Of a stretch of 64,000 nt of DNA, positions 41,539 through 50,219 are shown one piece after another (position 1 is the first letter of the stretch; each line of letters begins with the position of its first letter). Source of the DNA: Anaerolineales bacterium UBA2395 (GTDB lineage Bacteria; Chloroflexota; Anaerolineae; Anaerolineales; Villigracilaceae); the NCBI GenBank assembly GCA_002343775.1, contig DDSH01000001.1, forward strand, positions 62,001-126,000, given 5' to 3'. The position numbers were made by a program, and so were the translations under genes. A model generated the notes under the pieces. The model did no database searches. It was not told where the DNA came from and was given only the letters and a program-made list of their open reading frames with translations.

Positions 41539-43565
41539 GCGATACTTCCTTTACGAGCGGATACCAACACTGGAGCCGTATCAGACTCCAAACTGCGCGG
41601 CAAACTGACCCGAATATGGGTGCCCAACCCCGAGCCTGACTGCAACTGGAAACTTCCGTCCACGCGTTCGGCGCGTTCGCGCATGATCTGCAACCCGTAA
41701 TGCAGACCGCCTTGAGGGGTGGTGGGGTTAAAGCCGTTGCCATTGTCTTGAATGGACATGTCGACAACATCTTCTTTGGTTGCAATCGTCACATGGACGA
41801 GGCGGGCACGGGCATGTTTGTAAACATTGGTGAGGGCTTCCTGCAAAATGCGCAGGGCTTCCACCTCTACCAATGGTGCAAGGTGACAATCTTTATCCAT
41901 CTGCAATTGAATCGGCAGACCTGTCCGCTGGCTGAATTCGGTGGTGTAGGCAGAAACGGCGTTGCAGAAACCGTTGGCGGGGTGCTTTCTTAATCCGTCA
42001 ATCGATTCGCGTACTTCAAAGCAGGCTTGTCCCACCACCTGTTGCACACTGTAGGCTTCAGCACGGGTTTCGGGCAGGTTGCCTGCATCGAGGGTTTGCA
42101 TGAGCATATCCATTTTCAAGTTGAGCCAACCCAGAGTTTGGGCGAGGCTGTCATGCAGTTCGCGGGCGATGCGCGAGCGTTCTTCCAAAATTGCGAGGCG
42201 TTCCACTTCCACTTGAAAGTGAGAATTTTCCACCGCCACACCCAATTGGTTGCCGAGACAGGAGATGAATTCTGTCTTCTCGGGGGAGAGTTCCGCGCCT
42301 TGTTTTTGGATGAGCGTCAGCGCGCCAAAGACGCGGTTGGATGATCGCAACGGCACGATGACCAGTCCGCGATATCCGCGTTGAATGGCGGGGCAGCCTG
42401 CTTGTACACAGGCGGTATGTTCTTCTGTCGTTTCGAGATTGATCTTTTTGACGCCCTGACCCACTTCCCATAGGGTGCAGCCATCGCCTTGCGAGGCGGT
42501 TATCATGCAGTTTGCAATGTCTTCGGGCACGCCTTTTTTGATGGTAATGGCTAGTTTCCCATTTGCGCCAAACAAGTGGATAATGCCAGCATCCATTTGG
42601 CTGGCTTGCAGGGCATGGTCAAGCGCTTCGTTGAGCACGGTCTTCAAATCATGCGAACGGCTGACTGCCAAAGCGATCTCGGAAATGGCGTGAAGTTCGC
42701 GGGTGCGTTCCTGAATTTGGTTCTGGAGCGAGTTTTGGTAGGCTTTTAAGTTGCCTGCCATGTGGTTAAAGGTTTCGCTGAGGGTTTGCAGTTCGTCGCC
42801 AGTTTGCAAAAGGTGGGTGTTTTGATAATTCCCTTCACCCATGGCTTGCGCCGCGCTGCGTAATTGATTGAGCGGGTTGATCACCATGCGGCGTACCAGC
42901 CAGTACAACAACGTCATCATAAAAAGAACGATCACGGAGGCAGTGGTCACCAACGCCTGACGGCTGGTGGCAAGCGAGGCGTCCACTTCTTTCATGGGCA
43001 CCAACACGCTGATGCCGCCGCGAATTTCACCGATCTGTGCGCCGGGGTGACATTCCATGCAACTTGCCTGCGTCACCAGTGGAATCATCTGGCGATAATA
43101 GCGCTCGCCATTAATAAGTTCGATCTGGCTTACGGTGGCAGGCATTTCTTCAAATTGCAGCAAGGCATGCAGTTCAAATTGATCGGGGGCGTTTTCGGGA
43201 TTCTTTAATTGCAGGCTGGTGATGTGAAATTGAAAATTCTCGCGTGAGTTGGTCAATAATGATATCTCTTTGGTGACCATGCCCGGCGATTTGCGGTAGA
43301 AGCCGTCGCGCCCTTCCACGTACAACTCGCCCGGCTGGGTTGTCCACACATCGCCATATTCCGCCACCCAATCGCGGATGATCATCATCTCGGTCAGCAG
43401 GGCGCTGGCTTGCACTTCCACCTGCTCCATTGCCTGTTTTTCCTGTAACTGATACAGCCAGATGAACAATCCAATACTGACCAGAATGATACTGGCGCCA
43501 ATGCTCAGGGTAAGTCTTGCGCCGAGGTTTAAGTTGAGGGGCTTCAAACGGGGAATGATACGCAT
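41535..43565 (-). CDS. Sensor histidine kinase with extracytoplasmic haem-c domain
   Basis: 676 residues. Helix 1 (about 17-38), an outer domain of DUF3365/Tll0287 type holding a covalent haem motif SCMECHPG (Cys169, Cys172, His173), helix 2 (about 205-227), HAMP, a GAF domain (about 310-455) with three Cys (363, 386, 391), then HisKA_3 with RIARELHDSLAQTL (His471) and HATPase. The kinase core is NarX/NreB-like. A haem-c input domain implies sensing of redox state or a gas such as NO. AAGGA precedes ATG 43565; a GTG 45 bases upstream lacks a ribosome site. Confidence 0.85.
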   Translation of the reverse strand: MRIIPRLKPLNLNLGARLTLSIGASIILVSIGLFIWLYQLQEKQAMEQVEVQASALLTEMMIIRDWVAEYGDVWTTQPGELYVEGRDGFYRKSPGMVTKEISLLTNSRENFQFHITSLQLKNPENAPDQFELHALLQFEEMPATVSQIELINGERYYRQMIPLVTQASCMECHPGAQIGEIRGGISVLVPMKEVDASLATSRQALVTTASVIVLFMMTLLYWLVRRMVINPLNQLRSAAQAMGEGNYQNTHLLQTGDELQTLSETFNHMAGNLKAYQNSLQNQIQERTRELHAISEIALAVSRSHDLKTVLNEALDHALQASQMDAGIIHLFGANGKLAITIKKGVPEDIANCMITASQGDGCTLWEVGQGVKKINLETTEEHTACVQAGCPAIQRGYRGLVIVPLRSSNRVFGALTLIQKQGAELSPEKTEFISCLGNQLGVAVENSHFQVEVERLAILEERSRIARELHDSLAQTLGWLNLKMDMLMQTLDAGNLPETRAEAYSVQQVVGQACFEVRESIDGLRKHPANGFCNAVSAYTTEFSQRTGLPIQLQMDKDCHLAPLVEVEALRILQEALTNVYKHARARLVHVTIATKEDVVDMSIQDNGNGFNPTTPQGGLHYGLQIMRERAERVDGSFQLQSGSGLGTHIRVSLPRSLESDTAPVLVSARKGSIA

Positions 43566-43632
43566 CTTGGAATCCTTTGGGAATGGAGACAAAAAAGATT
43601 GTATTCGCACTCAATCCCTGCGCATACAGGAA

Positions 43633-43670
43633 GAACATCCTGATAAATTCTGACATTTATCAGGATGTTC
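43633..43670. promoter_or_regulatory. Perfect 16-bp dyad upstream of the haem kinase
   Basis: GAACATCCTGATAAAT (43633-43648) and its exact complement (43655-43670) around TCTGAC. It is 68 bp before the kinase start. T-rich only on the plus side, where no gene ends, so an operator or leader hairpin is more likely than a terminator for the minus-strand gene at 43788. Confidence 0.55.
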
Positions 43671-43787
43671 TTATAATTTTTTCCTCTCAATCCTAAAGGC
43701 TGCGATATGCGCGGGCATCAACCTTGTGGTGACTGCCTGCCGCGCTCTCCCAAGAATACCTAGGTAATTCCATAGTCACTGCGCTGG

Positions 43788-44654
43788 TCACGAAAATCTT
43801 CCATCCATCCACTTGCTCAAGGTCACTCGCGGCGCACCGAGCAGCCGGTTGGCTTCTTCGGGCGAACCATCTTCTCCCCATTTCTCGTAATGCCTCATCA
43901 ACGTTGCCATGCTCTTCCATTCGGTGTTAAACGTGAGCGTACCCATCACCGAGAGCATCGTGGTTGAGATCGGCGAAACTTTTACACCTACATGGGCAGC
44001 ATAAATATTCATCGCCTCGCCCATCGTGTAGGCTTCGGGTCCAAAAATATAAAGTTCTTTGTTCAGCGTCTCATCAGTCTGATAACTCTTCGAGACCATG
44101 CGCGCATAATCTTCGACAGCGATCCAATGCAGCAGGTGAGTTTGATTCCCGATCAGCGAAATGCTTTTGCCTTGGACGAAGAGCGGCAATGTCTCCATGA
44201 ACCACGAACAGCGGAAAATGGTGTACGGCACACCGCTGGATTTAAGTGCCGCCTCACCTCTGACCTTTGACCTGCTCTCTGGCGTATCCGCCTTTTCCTC
44301 GCTGACAGCGTACGCTGAGATGAGCGTGACCCGCTCGACATTTTGTTCTTTGGCAATGCGGGCAATGTCGCGCACAGCAAAGTGATCCATACGCTCAAAG
44401 TCCGCTTCGGTGGGACCGCCCTTAAGGCTGATGTGGACTCCATCCACACCAGAGAGCGCTGTATTCAAAGAAGATTCATTATCCACATCTCCTTGAATGA
44501 ACTCATATCCATCACCGAGTAATTTTCTGGCTTTCTCTGGATTGCGAACCAAGAGGCGGACATTGAACCCGTCCGCTTTGAGCTGTTGGGCAACGGGCTT
44601 GCCAAGCATGCCCGTCCCGCCGATGACAAGGATGGTTTTATTGTTATTGTTCAT
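43788..44654 (-). CDS. NmrA-like NAD(P)-binding protein
   Basis: 288 residues. Rossmann fold with ILVIGGTGMLGKPVAQQL (nucleotide loop GGTGMLG, 12-18), LVRNPEKARKL and QGDV, as in NmrA/atypical SDR proteins that sense NADP or reduce substrates. There is no YxxxK catalytic pair. Residues near 126-135 are encoded by three heptads (44252-44272). Overlaps the upstream gene by 11 bp. Confidence 0.82.
   Translation of the reverse strand: MNNNNKTILVIGGTGMLGKPVAQQLKADGFNVRLLVRNPEKARKLLGDGYEFIQGDVDNESSLNTALSGVDGVHISLKGGPTEADFERMDHFAVRDIARIAKEQNVERVTLISAYAVSEEKADTPESRSKVRGEAALKSSGVPYTIFRCSWFMETLPLFVQGKSISLIGNQTHLLHWIAVEDYARMVSKSYQTDETLNKELYIFGPEAYTMGEAMNIYAAHVGVKVSPISTTMLSVMGTLTFNTEWKSMATLMRHYEKWGEDGSPEEANRLLGAPRVTLSKWMDGRFS
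44252..44272. repeat. Three GGTCANN-type heptads inside the NmrA-like gene
   Basis: CCTCACC, TCTGACC, TTTGACC on the plus strand; shorter and weaker than the other tracts. Confidence 0.4.
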
Positions 44655-45141
44655 AAGAAGTTCCCACGATGGAATTCAACACGTCTTGCGCTTCGTTGTG
44701 CGAGGGAAAATTCCCGCACAGAATTTTATGTCCATCTTTGAAGTAGATTTCGAGGCTATAGGTGTTGGGTCCGTTATCCCATACATGCTGGCGGACTTCG
44801 GATTTGGTGATCTCATGGAATGAATAGCGTTTCGTCCGCAAGGCGTTGACGGCGGTTTCGTAGCGGTGTGTGACCGTGCGGGCGGCAAGGTCAAAGGTGG
44901 CGGTTTGATTCATGCCAAAGACCGCCGCGCCGATGAAACCAAGGCTTACAGCAATAGCGCCAAGCGAAATGGCTAGAAAGACGAGAGTGAAAATGTGAAA
45001 GCCCGTCCAACCGGGTTTGATGAGTAATTCGTAGGGAGCCATCCAAGGCAGCAAGCCCATGACGAACAAAAAGATCCGTACACCTGTAGACATGGTTTCA
45101 GTAATCCTGATTTCGTCATTGGTTCGGTTCAAGTGAGACAT
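44644..45141 (-). CDS. Two-helix membrane protein of unknown function
   Basis: 165 residues. Two hydrophobic segments (about 22-40 and 50-78) then a soluble beta-rich domain (FDLAARTVTHRYETAV, YSLEIYFKDGHKILCGNF) that resembles a PH-like fold used in several small bacterial membrane proteins. AAAGGAG six bases before the ATG. Overlaps the NmrA-like gene. No function assigned. Confidence 0.65.
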   Translation of the reverse strand: MSHLNRTNDEIRITETMSTGVRIFLFVMGLLPWMAPYELLIKPGWTGFHIFTLVFLAISLGAIAVSLGFIGAAVFGMNQTATFDLAARTVTHRYETAVNALRTKRYSFHEITKSEVRQHVWDNGPNTYSLEIYFKDGHKILCGNFPSHNEAQDVLNSIVGTSYEQ

Positions 45142-45218
45142 GAAGGACTCCTTTCATAATATTTTATCTAACAACTTTACCAACACGGAAGTCATGTGCG
45201 GTTACATCGCGGTTGGGT

Positions 45219-46082
45219 TCATGCCTTCAAAACCTTGATCACTTCTTCCGGCGCTTCTTCGGGCGGGTAGTGACCGATCTTGTTCAAGATGGTGAGCGTG
45301 TGGTTTTGCATCAGGTCTGTCCACACTTTGAGTTCGCCCTCTTTGAAGGCGATATCCGAATCGCCCCACACAATGGCAGTGGGAATGTGCCGTATCTTTT
45401 CGCGCTGTGCCCACAAGGTTTCCAGCCACGGTGTTGAGCCGATGATCTCACGCGGGAAGACCCAAGTGCCAACACGCGCGCTTTTCTCTTCGTGCGGCAT
45501 GTAATAGTGTTTGCGCACTTCTTCGGGCATCTTTTTCTTCGGTCCGTATGCGGCTTTCGATAGAACCTTGCCGATCATGTTGAAATTCATAGTGAAAAAC
45601 TTACCGATCGGTCCGCCCGCCATGCCGCTAAATCTTGTGAAGTTCGGGATATGCGTTACGGGCCAAAACCATGAATTGGTGACAATTATTTTCTTAACTT
45701 TTTCAGGGTATTTAATAGCATACGCCATGGCAAATGGACCGCCCCAATCGTTGAACACGAACGTGATGTTATTCAGGTTCAGGTTGTTGAGCAGGTCTTC
45801 CACGTGCTTGAAATGATTTACTGGCAAATAATCCCAATCGGCGGGTTTGTCGGAAAGCCCAAAGCCAATGTAATCGGGCGCAATGCAGCGCCGGGTCTTC
45901 GACATTTCTTTGATGATCTCGCGATATTCAAACGACCAGCCTGGGTTGCCATGCAGTAGCACAATCGGGTCGCCGCTGCCTTCGTCCACGTAGTGCATGT
46001 CACCTTGTGCGGTGTTGAAATAATGAGCCTTGAATGGATATTCTTTTTCGTCCAGCCAGGTGGGTCTTGTTTTGTTCATCAT
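45219..46082 (-). CDS. Haloalkane-dehalogenase-like alpha/beta hydrolase
   Basis: 287 residues. HGNPGWSFEYR oxyanion loop, nucleophile Asp in FNDWGGPFAMAYAI rather than Ser, a Trp in NSWFWP that could help bind halide, and catalytic His in NKIGHYPPEE. Asp nucleophile and HGNP loop are characteristic of haloalkane dehalogenases, which release halide from haloalkanes; epoxide hydrolases are the alternative but usually have a lid Tyr pair. It overlaps marR by ATGA and is therefore under its promoter. Confidence 0.8.
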   Translation of the reverse strand: MMNKTRPTWLDEKEYPFKAHYFNTAQGDMHYVDEGSGDPIVLLHGNPGWSFEYREIIKEMSKTRRCIAPDYIGFGLSDKPADWDYLPVNHFKHVEDLLNNLNLNNITFVFNDWGGPFAMAYAIKYPEKVKKIIVTNSWFWPVTHIPNFTRFSGMAGGPIGKFFTMNFNMIGKVLSKAAYGPKKKMPEEVRKHYYMPHEEKSARVGTWVFPREIIGSTPWLETLWAQREKIRHIPTAIVWGDSDIAFKEGELKVWTDLMQNHTLTILNKIGHYPPEEAPEEVIKVLKA

Positions 46083-46555
46083 TTACTCTCCTCGGTTTCC
46101 TCTACGATCATCGAAATTTGATGTAAACCTCGCATCATCATGTCCCATTGCTTTGCGCCGATCTCATCCACAATGCGGGATTGCGCCTTCTGCCAGAGCG
46201 GCAACGCCTTCTCCAGCGTGGATTTGCCCTTGGGCGTCAACGTCAACGGGCGGGAACGGCGGTCGCTTCCTACCTTGACCTTGACCAGCCCCGCCCTCAC
46301 CAGCGGATTCAAGTTCCGAGTCAGAGTCGTCCGATCCATCGCCAGTACATACGCCACTTCCTGCATTGGCGCTTCGCCCATCATCTCTAGCAGACTCAAC
46401 AGCGAATACTGCGTCGAGCGAATGCCCGCAGGCGCAAGCATCCTATCGTAATACTGGGTGATAAGGCGTGTGGCGCGGCGGGTGTTGAATCCCACACACG
46501 GCACGGCTTGACGTGAGAACTCGTACAGGGTTTCTTTTGGCAGGTCTTTGAACAT
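46079..46555 (-). CDS. MarR family regulator
   Basis: 158 residues. Winged helix of MarR type (about 50-115: LLSLLEMMGEAPMQEVAYVLAMDRTTLTRNLNPLVRAGLV, wing SDRRSRPLTLTPKG). A 26-bp palindrome covers the start codon. No ribosome site is present and the -10 lies eight bases before the ATG, so the mRNA is probably leaderless. Controls itself and the dehalogenase-like gene. Confidence 0.9.
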   Translation of the reverse strand: MFKDLPKETLYEFSRQAVPCVGFNTRRATRLITQYYDRMLAPAGIRSTQYSLLSLLEMMGEAPMQEVAYVLAMDRTTLTRNLNPLVRAGLVKVKVGSDRRSRPLTLTPKGKSTLEKALPLWQKAQSRIVDEIGAKQWDMMMRGLHQISMIVEETEESK

Positions 46556-46592
46556 AATAAGTGTATATACACGTATTATCCAAAAATGTCAA
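46554..46592 (-). promoter_or_regulatory. marR promoter and 26-bp operator
   Basis: TTGACA (46592-46587), 17-bp spacer, TATATA (46569-46564). A palindrome of 26 bp with only one mismatched pair, centred on GTGTATATACAC (46561-46572), spans 46554-46579 and overlaps both -10 and the start codon at 46555. Confidence 0.82.
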
Positions 46593-46790
46593 GCTGGAAT
46601 GCACAATTCCTTATCAGCATGCTTGTTAATGTCTTGGAAAACCGCGATGTCAGAACAATGCAGGGTTCTCAAGCACACACATCGCACCAGACAAAGCGGG
46701 AACGATCCTGCAAGTCACCCCGCACCTTAAAAAGAAAAACATTCCAGCCAATACATTCGATGCACGTCTTAATCCCCCATGTATTTCACA

Positions 46791-47642
46791 TCAAGAAGAA
46801 ACGAGAAGTTCTTGCAGAATGGGCGGCAGGGAGGAAATATCTGTAAGCACCTCCCACACTTCGATATGCTGTACTGACGCCTTTGGCTGCAATGTTACCA
46901 AAGGGGCGAGACTCTCCAATTCCACGAACATTTCACCGCAATATATCTCGGCGTTACTATTGTTATCAGGATAAACCACCCCGACCTCCGCACTGAATGA
47001 TTTTTTGAACAAAATACCATCCACATAATACGCCAGCCAGCCATGCGGGTTGAAATAGCCAATTTTGAACGGCGGCAAGGCATCGGCGTGGAAAAGGATG
47101 AAGTCATCGCGCAACTTGAGGCGCGGATCATCGATGCGGGAATAGGACCAAAAGGAAATCTGCCGATTGGGTAAAAGCCCGGCTGCATCCACATTTCCAA
47201 CAGGCATGGGCAGGATCGCCACCCCCCCCAACCGAAATTGCGTGATCGCCCATGGTGCAAGTTCAACCGCCCACATTCCATCGTTGATAAGGGTATGAGT
47301 AAGTGTGACAGAAGGTTTGCCGGGCGCGAGATGAATTTCGATCTGTTTGCGAATGCCTGTGCCGGGCTCGGTTCCTGTTTCAAGGACAACGCCGTCAGGC
47401 AGATCGGTTATTTTTAGTTCGCCCGTATCAGGCGCATAGGTGCGCGGCATGGCTTCCGGCGCATGCCACAAGCGATGTCCGCCGCGAAAATAAAAATCAC
47501 CATATGGCGTTGGGATGGGCGGCTCAGGGCAAAGTTCGATTAGCAGGTTATCCTTGCCTCTCGGCGTCAACCCTGAGATGCGCAGCGAATGGGTGAGATA
47601 TTCGATTTCAAAAAAATCGTTTTTGAGAGTGCGTCTGTTCAT
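46791..47642 (-). CDS. Aldose-epimerase-like carbohydrate-binding protein, unknown function
   Basis: 283 residues, mainly beta structure (FFEIEYLTHSLRISGL, GDFYFRGGHRLWHAPE, VTLTHTLINDGMWAVELAPWAI, HIEVWEV). The pattern GGHRLWHAPE and the conserved WAI/ITQ segment resemble galactose-mutarotase-fold proteins (DUF4380-like). No catalytic His/Glu pair could be placed with confidence. It follows the aldo/keto reductase gene by seven bases, so a sugar-related role is likely. Confidence 0.55.
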   Translation of the reverse strand: MNRRTLKNDFFEIEYLTHSLRISGLTPRGKDNLLIELCPEPPIPTPYGDFYFRGGHRLWHAPEAMPRTYAPDTGELKITDLPDGVVLETGTEPGTGIRKQIEIHLAPGKPSVTLTHTLINDGMWAVELAPWAITQFRLGGVAILPMPVGNVDAAGLLPNRQISFWSYSRIDDPRLKLRDDFILFHADALPPFKIGYFNPHGWLAYYVDGILFKKSFSAEVGVVYPDNNSNAEIYCGEMFVELESLAPLVTLQPKASVQHIEVWEVLTDISSLPPILQELLVSS

Positions 47643-47649
47643 AAATAGA

Positions 47650-48633
47650 TCACCAATGGTTATGAACTAAATTGCGGATGCGGGCATCATAGATCGCCTT
47701 GATGCGTTCCATCGCCTCATCACTCAACGACGGCTGGTCTGCCGCTTTGGCATTTTCCTCCGCTTGAACCGGATTCTTCGCGCCCGGTATCGTGCAGGTG
47801 ACGGCTTCATGCATCAGGATCCAGCGCAGGGCAAATTGCGGCATCGTCCAACCGGCAGGGATGAGTGGGCGCAATTCTTCAACAGATTGCAAACCGGTTT
47901 CGTAATCCACACCAGAGAACGTTTCACCCCTGTCAAATGATTCACCATGACGGTTAAAGGCACGATGATCGTCCTTCTCGAACGTAGATTTGGCATTGAG
48001 CTTGCCGGTCAGCAATCCGCTGGCGAGCGGCACGCGCGCGAGAATGCCCACCTTACGGCGGATGGCTTCAGGGAAGAATAGTTCAGCCGGACGCTGACGA
48101 AAAATATTGAAGATGATCTGCACCGTTTGCACATTCGGGTATTCCATGGCTTTGAGCGCTTCTTCCACCTTCTCCACGCTCACGCCATAAAAACGCACCT
48201 TGCCTGCCGCCACAAGATCGTCCAGAACGCTGAAGGTCTCAGGCATGTAAAAGACTTCGGTGGGCGGGCAGTGTAATTGCAAAAGGTCGATGGCGTCGGT
48301 GTTGAGATTTTTCAGACTGCGCTCGACGAAAGCGGTGAGGTTGACGCGGTTGTATCCACGCGCCAGATGCGGGTCGAGCCTGCGCCCAGCTTTGGTTGCG
48401 ACATAAATGGTCTCACTGCGCTCTTTGCGTAGTTGTGCCACCAGCCGCTCCGAGCGTCCATCTCCATATACATCGGCAGTGTCGATGAAGTTAACGCCCA
48501 AATCAATGGATCGATGAAGAGCCGCGAGCGACTCTTTGTCATCCACATTGCCCCACGATCCGCCAATTGCCCAAGCCCCGAATGAAACTGTTGAAACCTT
48601 CCACCCTGTTCGTCCAAGTTCGCGATATTGCAT
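47650..48633 (-). CDS. Aldo/keto reductase
   Basis: 327 residues of the (beta/alpha)8 AKR family: MQYRELGRTGWKVSTVSFGAW, catalytic Asp and Tyr in FIDTADVYGDGRSE, Lys in VATKAG, and LQLHCPP. NADPH-dependent reduction of aldehydes or sugars; exact substrate unknown. Upstream is the terminator of the arabinose operon, so it starts its own unit with the epimerase-like gene. Confidence 0.9.
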   Translation of the reverse strand: MQYRELGRTGWKVSTVSFGAWAIGGSWGNVDDKESLAALHRSIDLGVNFIDTADVYGDGRSERLVAQLRKERSETIYVATKAGRRLDPHLARGYNRVNLTAFVERSLKNLNTDAIDLLQLHCPPTEVFYMPETFSVLDDLVAAGKVRFYGVSVEKVEEALKAMEYPNVQTVQIIFNIFRQRPAELFFPEAIRRKVGILARVPLASGLLTGKLNAKSTFEKDDHRAFNRHGESFDRGETFSGVDYETGLQSVEELRPLIPAGWTMPQFALRWILMHEAVTCTIPGAKNPVQAEENAKAADQPSLSDEAMERIKAIYDARIRNLVHNHW

Positions 48634-48656
48634 GATGTGATTCCTTCGTTCAAAAG

Positions 48657-48693
48657 AAACCCTAAAGGTCTAATAAATAGACCTTTAGGGTTT
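48657..48693 (-). terminator. Terminator of the arabinose operon
   Basis: AAACCCTAAAGGTCTA (48657-48672) pairs with TAGACCTTTAGGGTTT (48678-48693), 16-bp perfect stem, six bases after the araA stop. Confidence 0.9.
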
Positions 48694-48699
48694 GATATT

Positions 48700-50205
48700 T
48701 TACAAACCCTTATTCAAGTGATAGTACAGATCGTTCCAGCGAAGTTTTTCACGGAATTCCTGTACACGGGTGTTCTCGTCGATGACCAGGAACTCAATGC
48801 CTGCCATGTCAGCGAAGTCTTGCAGATGTTCCGTGGTGAGAGAGTAGCTGAAACTGGTGTGATGCGCTCCGCCTGCATAGATCCACGCTGCTGCAGCGAC
48901 CGAGAGGTTGGGGCGTGGAACCCAGAGCGCGCGAGCCACCGGAAGGTTAGGAAGCGGCGCATCGTTCGGGACGACATCCACGACACTGGCGACCATGCGG
49001 AAGCGATTGCCCATGTGGACGATGGAGGCTCCGACCGCGGCACCCAGCTGCGAGTCGAATACAAGGCGGACAGGGTCTTCCTTCCCGCCAATGCCGAGCG
49101 GATGAATCTCCAGCTTGGGTTTGTGCGCTGCGATGGATTCGCAAATTTCGAGCATGTGCGCGCCGAGGTCTTTATCGCCGCTGGCGCTGAAGTGATAGGT
49201 GTAATCTTCCATGAAGCTGACGCCGCCGGGCAAACCTGCGTTCATGACTTTCATGGCACGCACAAGGGCAGAGGTCTTCCAGTCGCCTTCTGCGCCGAAG
49301 CCGTAGCCATCGCGCATCAAACGCTGCACAGCGAGACCCGGCAACTGCTTCAGTCCATGCAGGTCTTGGAAGGTGTCGGTGAACGCCATGAAGCCGCCGT
49401 CTTTCAAGAATCCGCGCAGACCGAGTTCAGTGCGCGCTCCATATCGCAGAGACTCATGCTTCGCGCCGCCGGGCTTGAGTTCAGCGACGACATCATATTC
49501 ATCGAGATAGGTTTTGACGAGTGCATCCACTTCGGCGTCGGTGGCGTCATTGACATATTTGACCAGATCGCCAATTCCATAGCCATTGGTGGAATAACCA
49601 AATTGAATTTCAGATTGAACCTTATCGCCTTCGGTCACGGCAACTTCGCGCATGTTGTCGCCGAAGCGGGCGACTTTTCCGCCCTGCCAATCAGCCCACG
49701 CGGACGCGGCACGAGTCCACACGCCCAACTGTCGCTGCACTTCATCGTCAGCCCAGTGACCCACCACCACCTTGCGTTCGATGCGCAAGCGGCTGCCGAT
49801 GAAACCGAATTCACGGTCACCGTGCGCGGCTTGGTTGAGGTTCATGAAATCCATGTCAATGGTTGACCACGGAATTTCGCGGTTGTATTGCGTGTGCAAA
49901 TGCGCGAACGGTTTCTTGAGCAGGGTCAAGCCTGCGATCCACATCTTGGCGGGGGAGAAGGTGTGCATCCACGCGATAAGCCCGATACAACTCTTGGAGG
50001 AATTTGCCTCAAGGCACAGATCACGAATCGCATCGGGTGTGGTGAGGACGGGTTTGAATACCACCTTCACCGGAATTTGCTTCGAAGCACCCAGCGCCGC
50101 AGCGATCTCTTTCGAGTGCTCGGCAACCTGCTCCAATGTCTTGGGACCATATAAGTGCTGACTTCCCGTGATGAACCAAACTTCATATTGTTTCAGATCG
50201 ATCAT
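48700..50205 (-). CDS. araA: L-arabinose isomerase
   Basis: 501 residues, starting MIDLKQYEVWFITGSQHLYG; contains CIGLIAWMHTFSPAKMWI, EGDWKTSALVRAMKVM with metal-ligand Glu, SFMEDYTYHF with Glu/His ligands, and HHTSFSYSLT. Converts L-arabinose to L-ribulose using Mn2+. AAGGAG lies eight bases before the ATG. Last gene of araB-araD-araA, 14 bp after araD. Confidence 0.97.
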   Translation of the reverse strand: MIDLKQYEVWFITGSQHLYGPKTLEQVAEHSKEIAAALGASKQIPVKVVFKPVLTTPDAIRDLCLEANSSKSCIGLIAWMHTFSPAKMWIAGLTLLKKPFAHLHTQYNREIPWSTIDMDFMNLNQAAHGDREFGFIGSRLRIERKVVVGHWADDEVQRQLGVWTRAASAWADWQGGKVARFGDNMREVAVTEGDKVQSEIQFGYSTNGYGIGDLVKYVNDATDAEVDALVKTYLDEYDVVAELKPGGAKHESLRYGARTELGLRGFLKDGGFMAFTDTFQDLHGLKQLPGLAVQRLMRDGYGFGAEGDWKTSALVRAMKVMNAGLPGGVSFMEDYTYHFSASGDKDLGAHMLEICESIAAHKPKLEIHPLGIGGKEDPVRLVFDSQLGAAVGASIVHMGNRFRMVASVVDVVPNDAPLPNLPVARALWVPRPNLSVAAAAWIYAGGAHHTSFSYSLTTEHLQDFADMAGIEFLVIDENTRVQEFREKLRWNDLYYHLNKGL

Positions 50206-50219
50206 GATTGCATCTCCTT

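Noticed and set aside
48628..49866. Long open frame on the plus strand opposite araA
   Set aside because: It is the complement of a fully supported araA gene, has no ribosome site or recognisable motif, and is explained by codon bias of the real gene.
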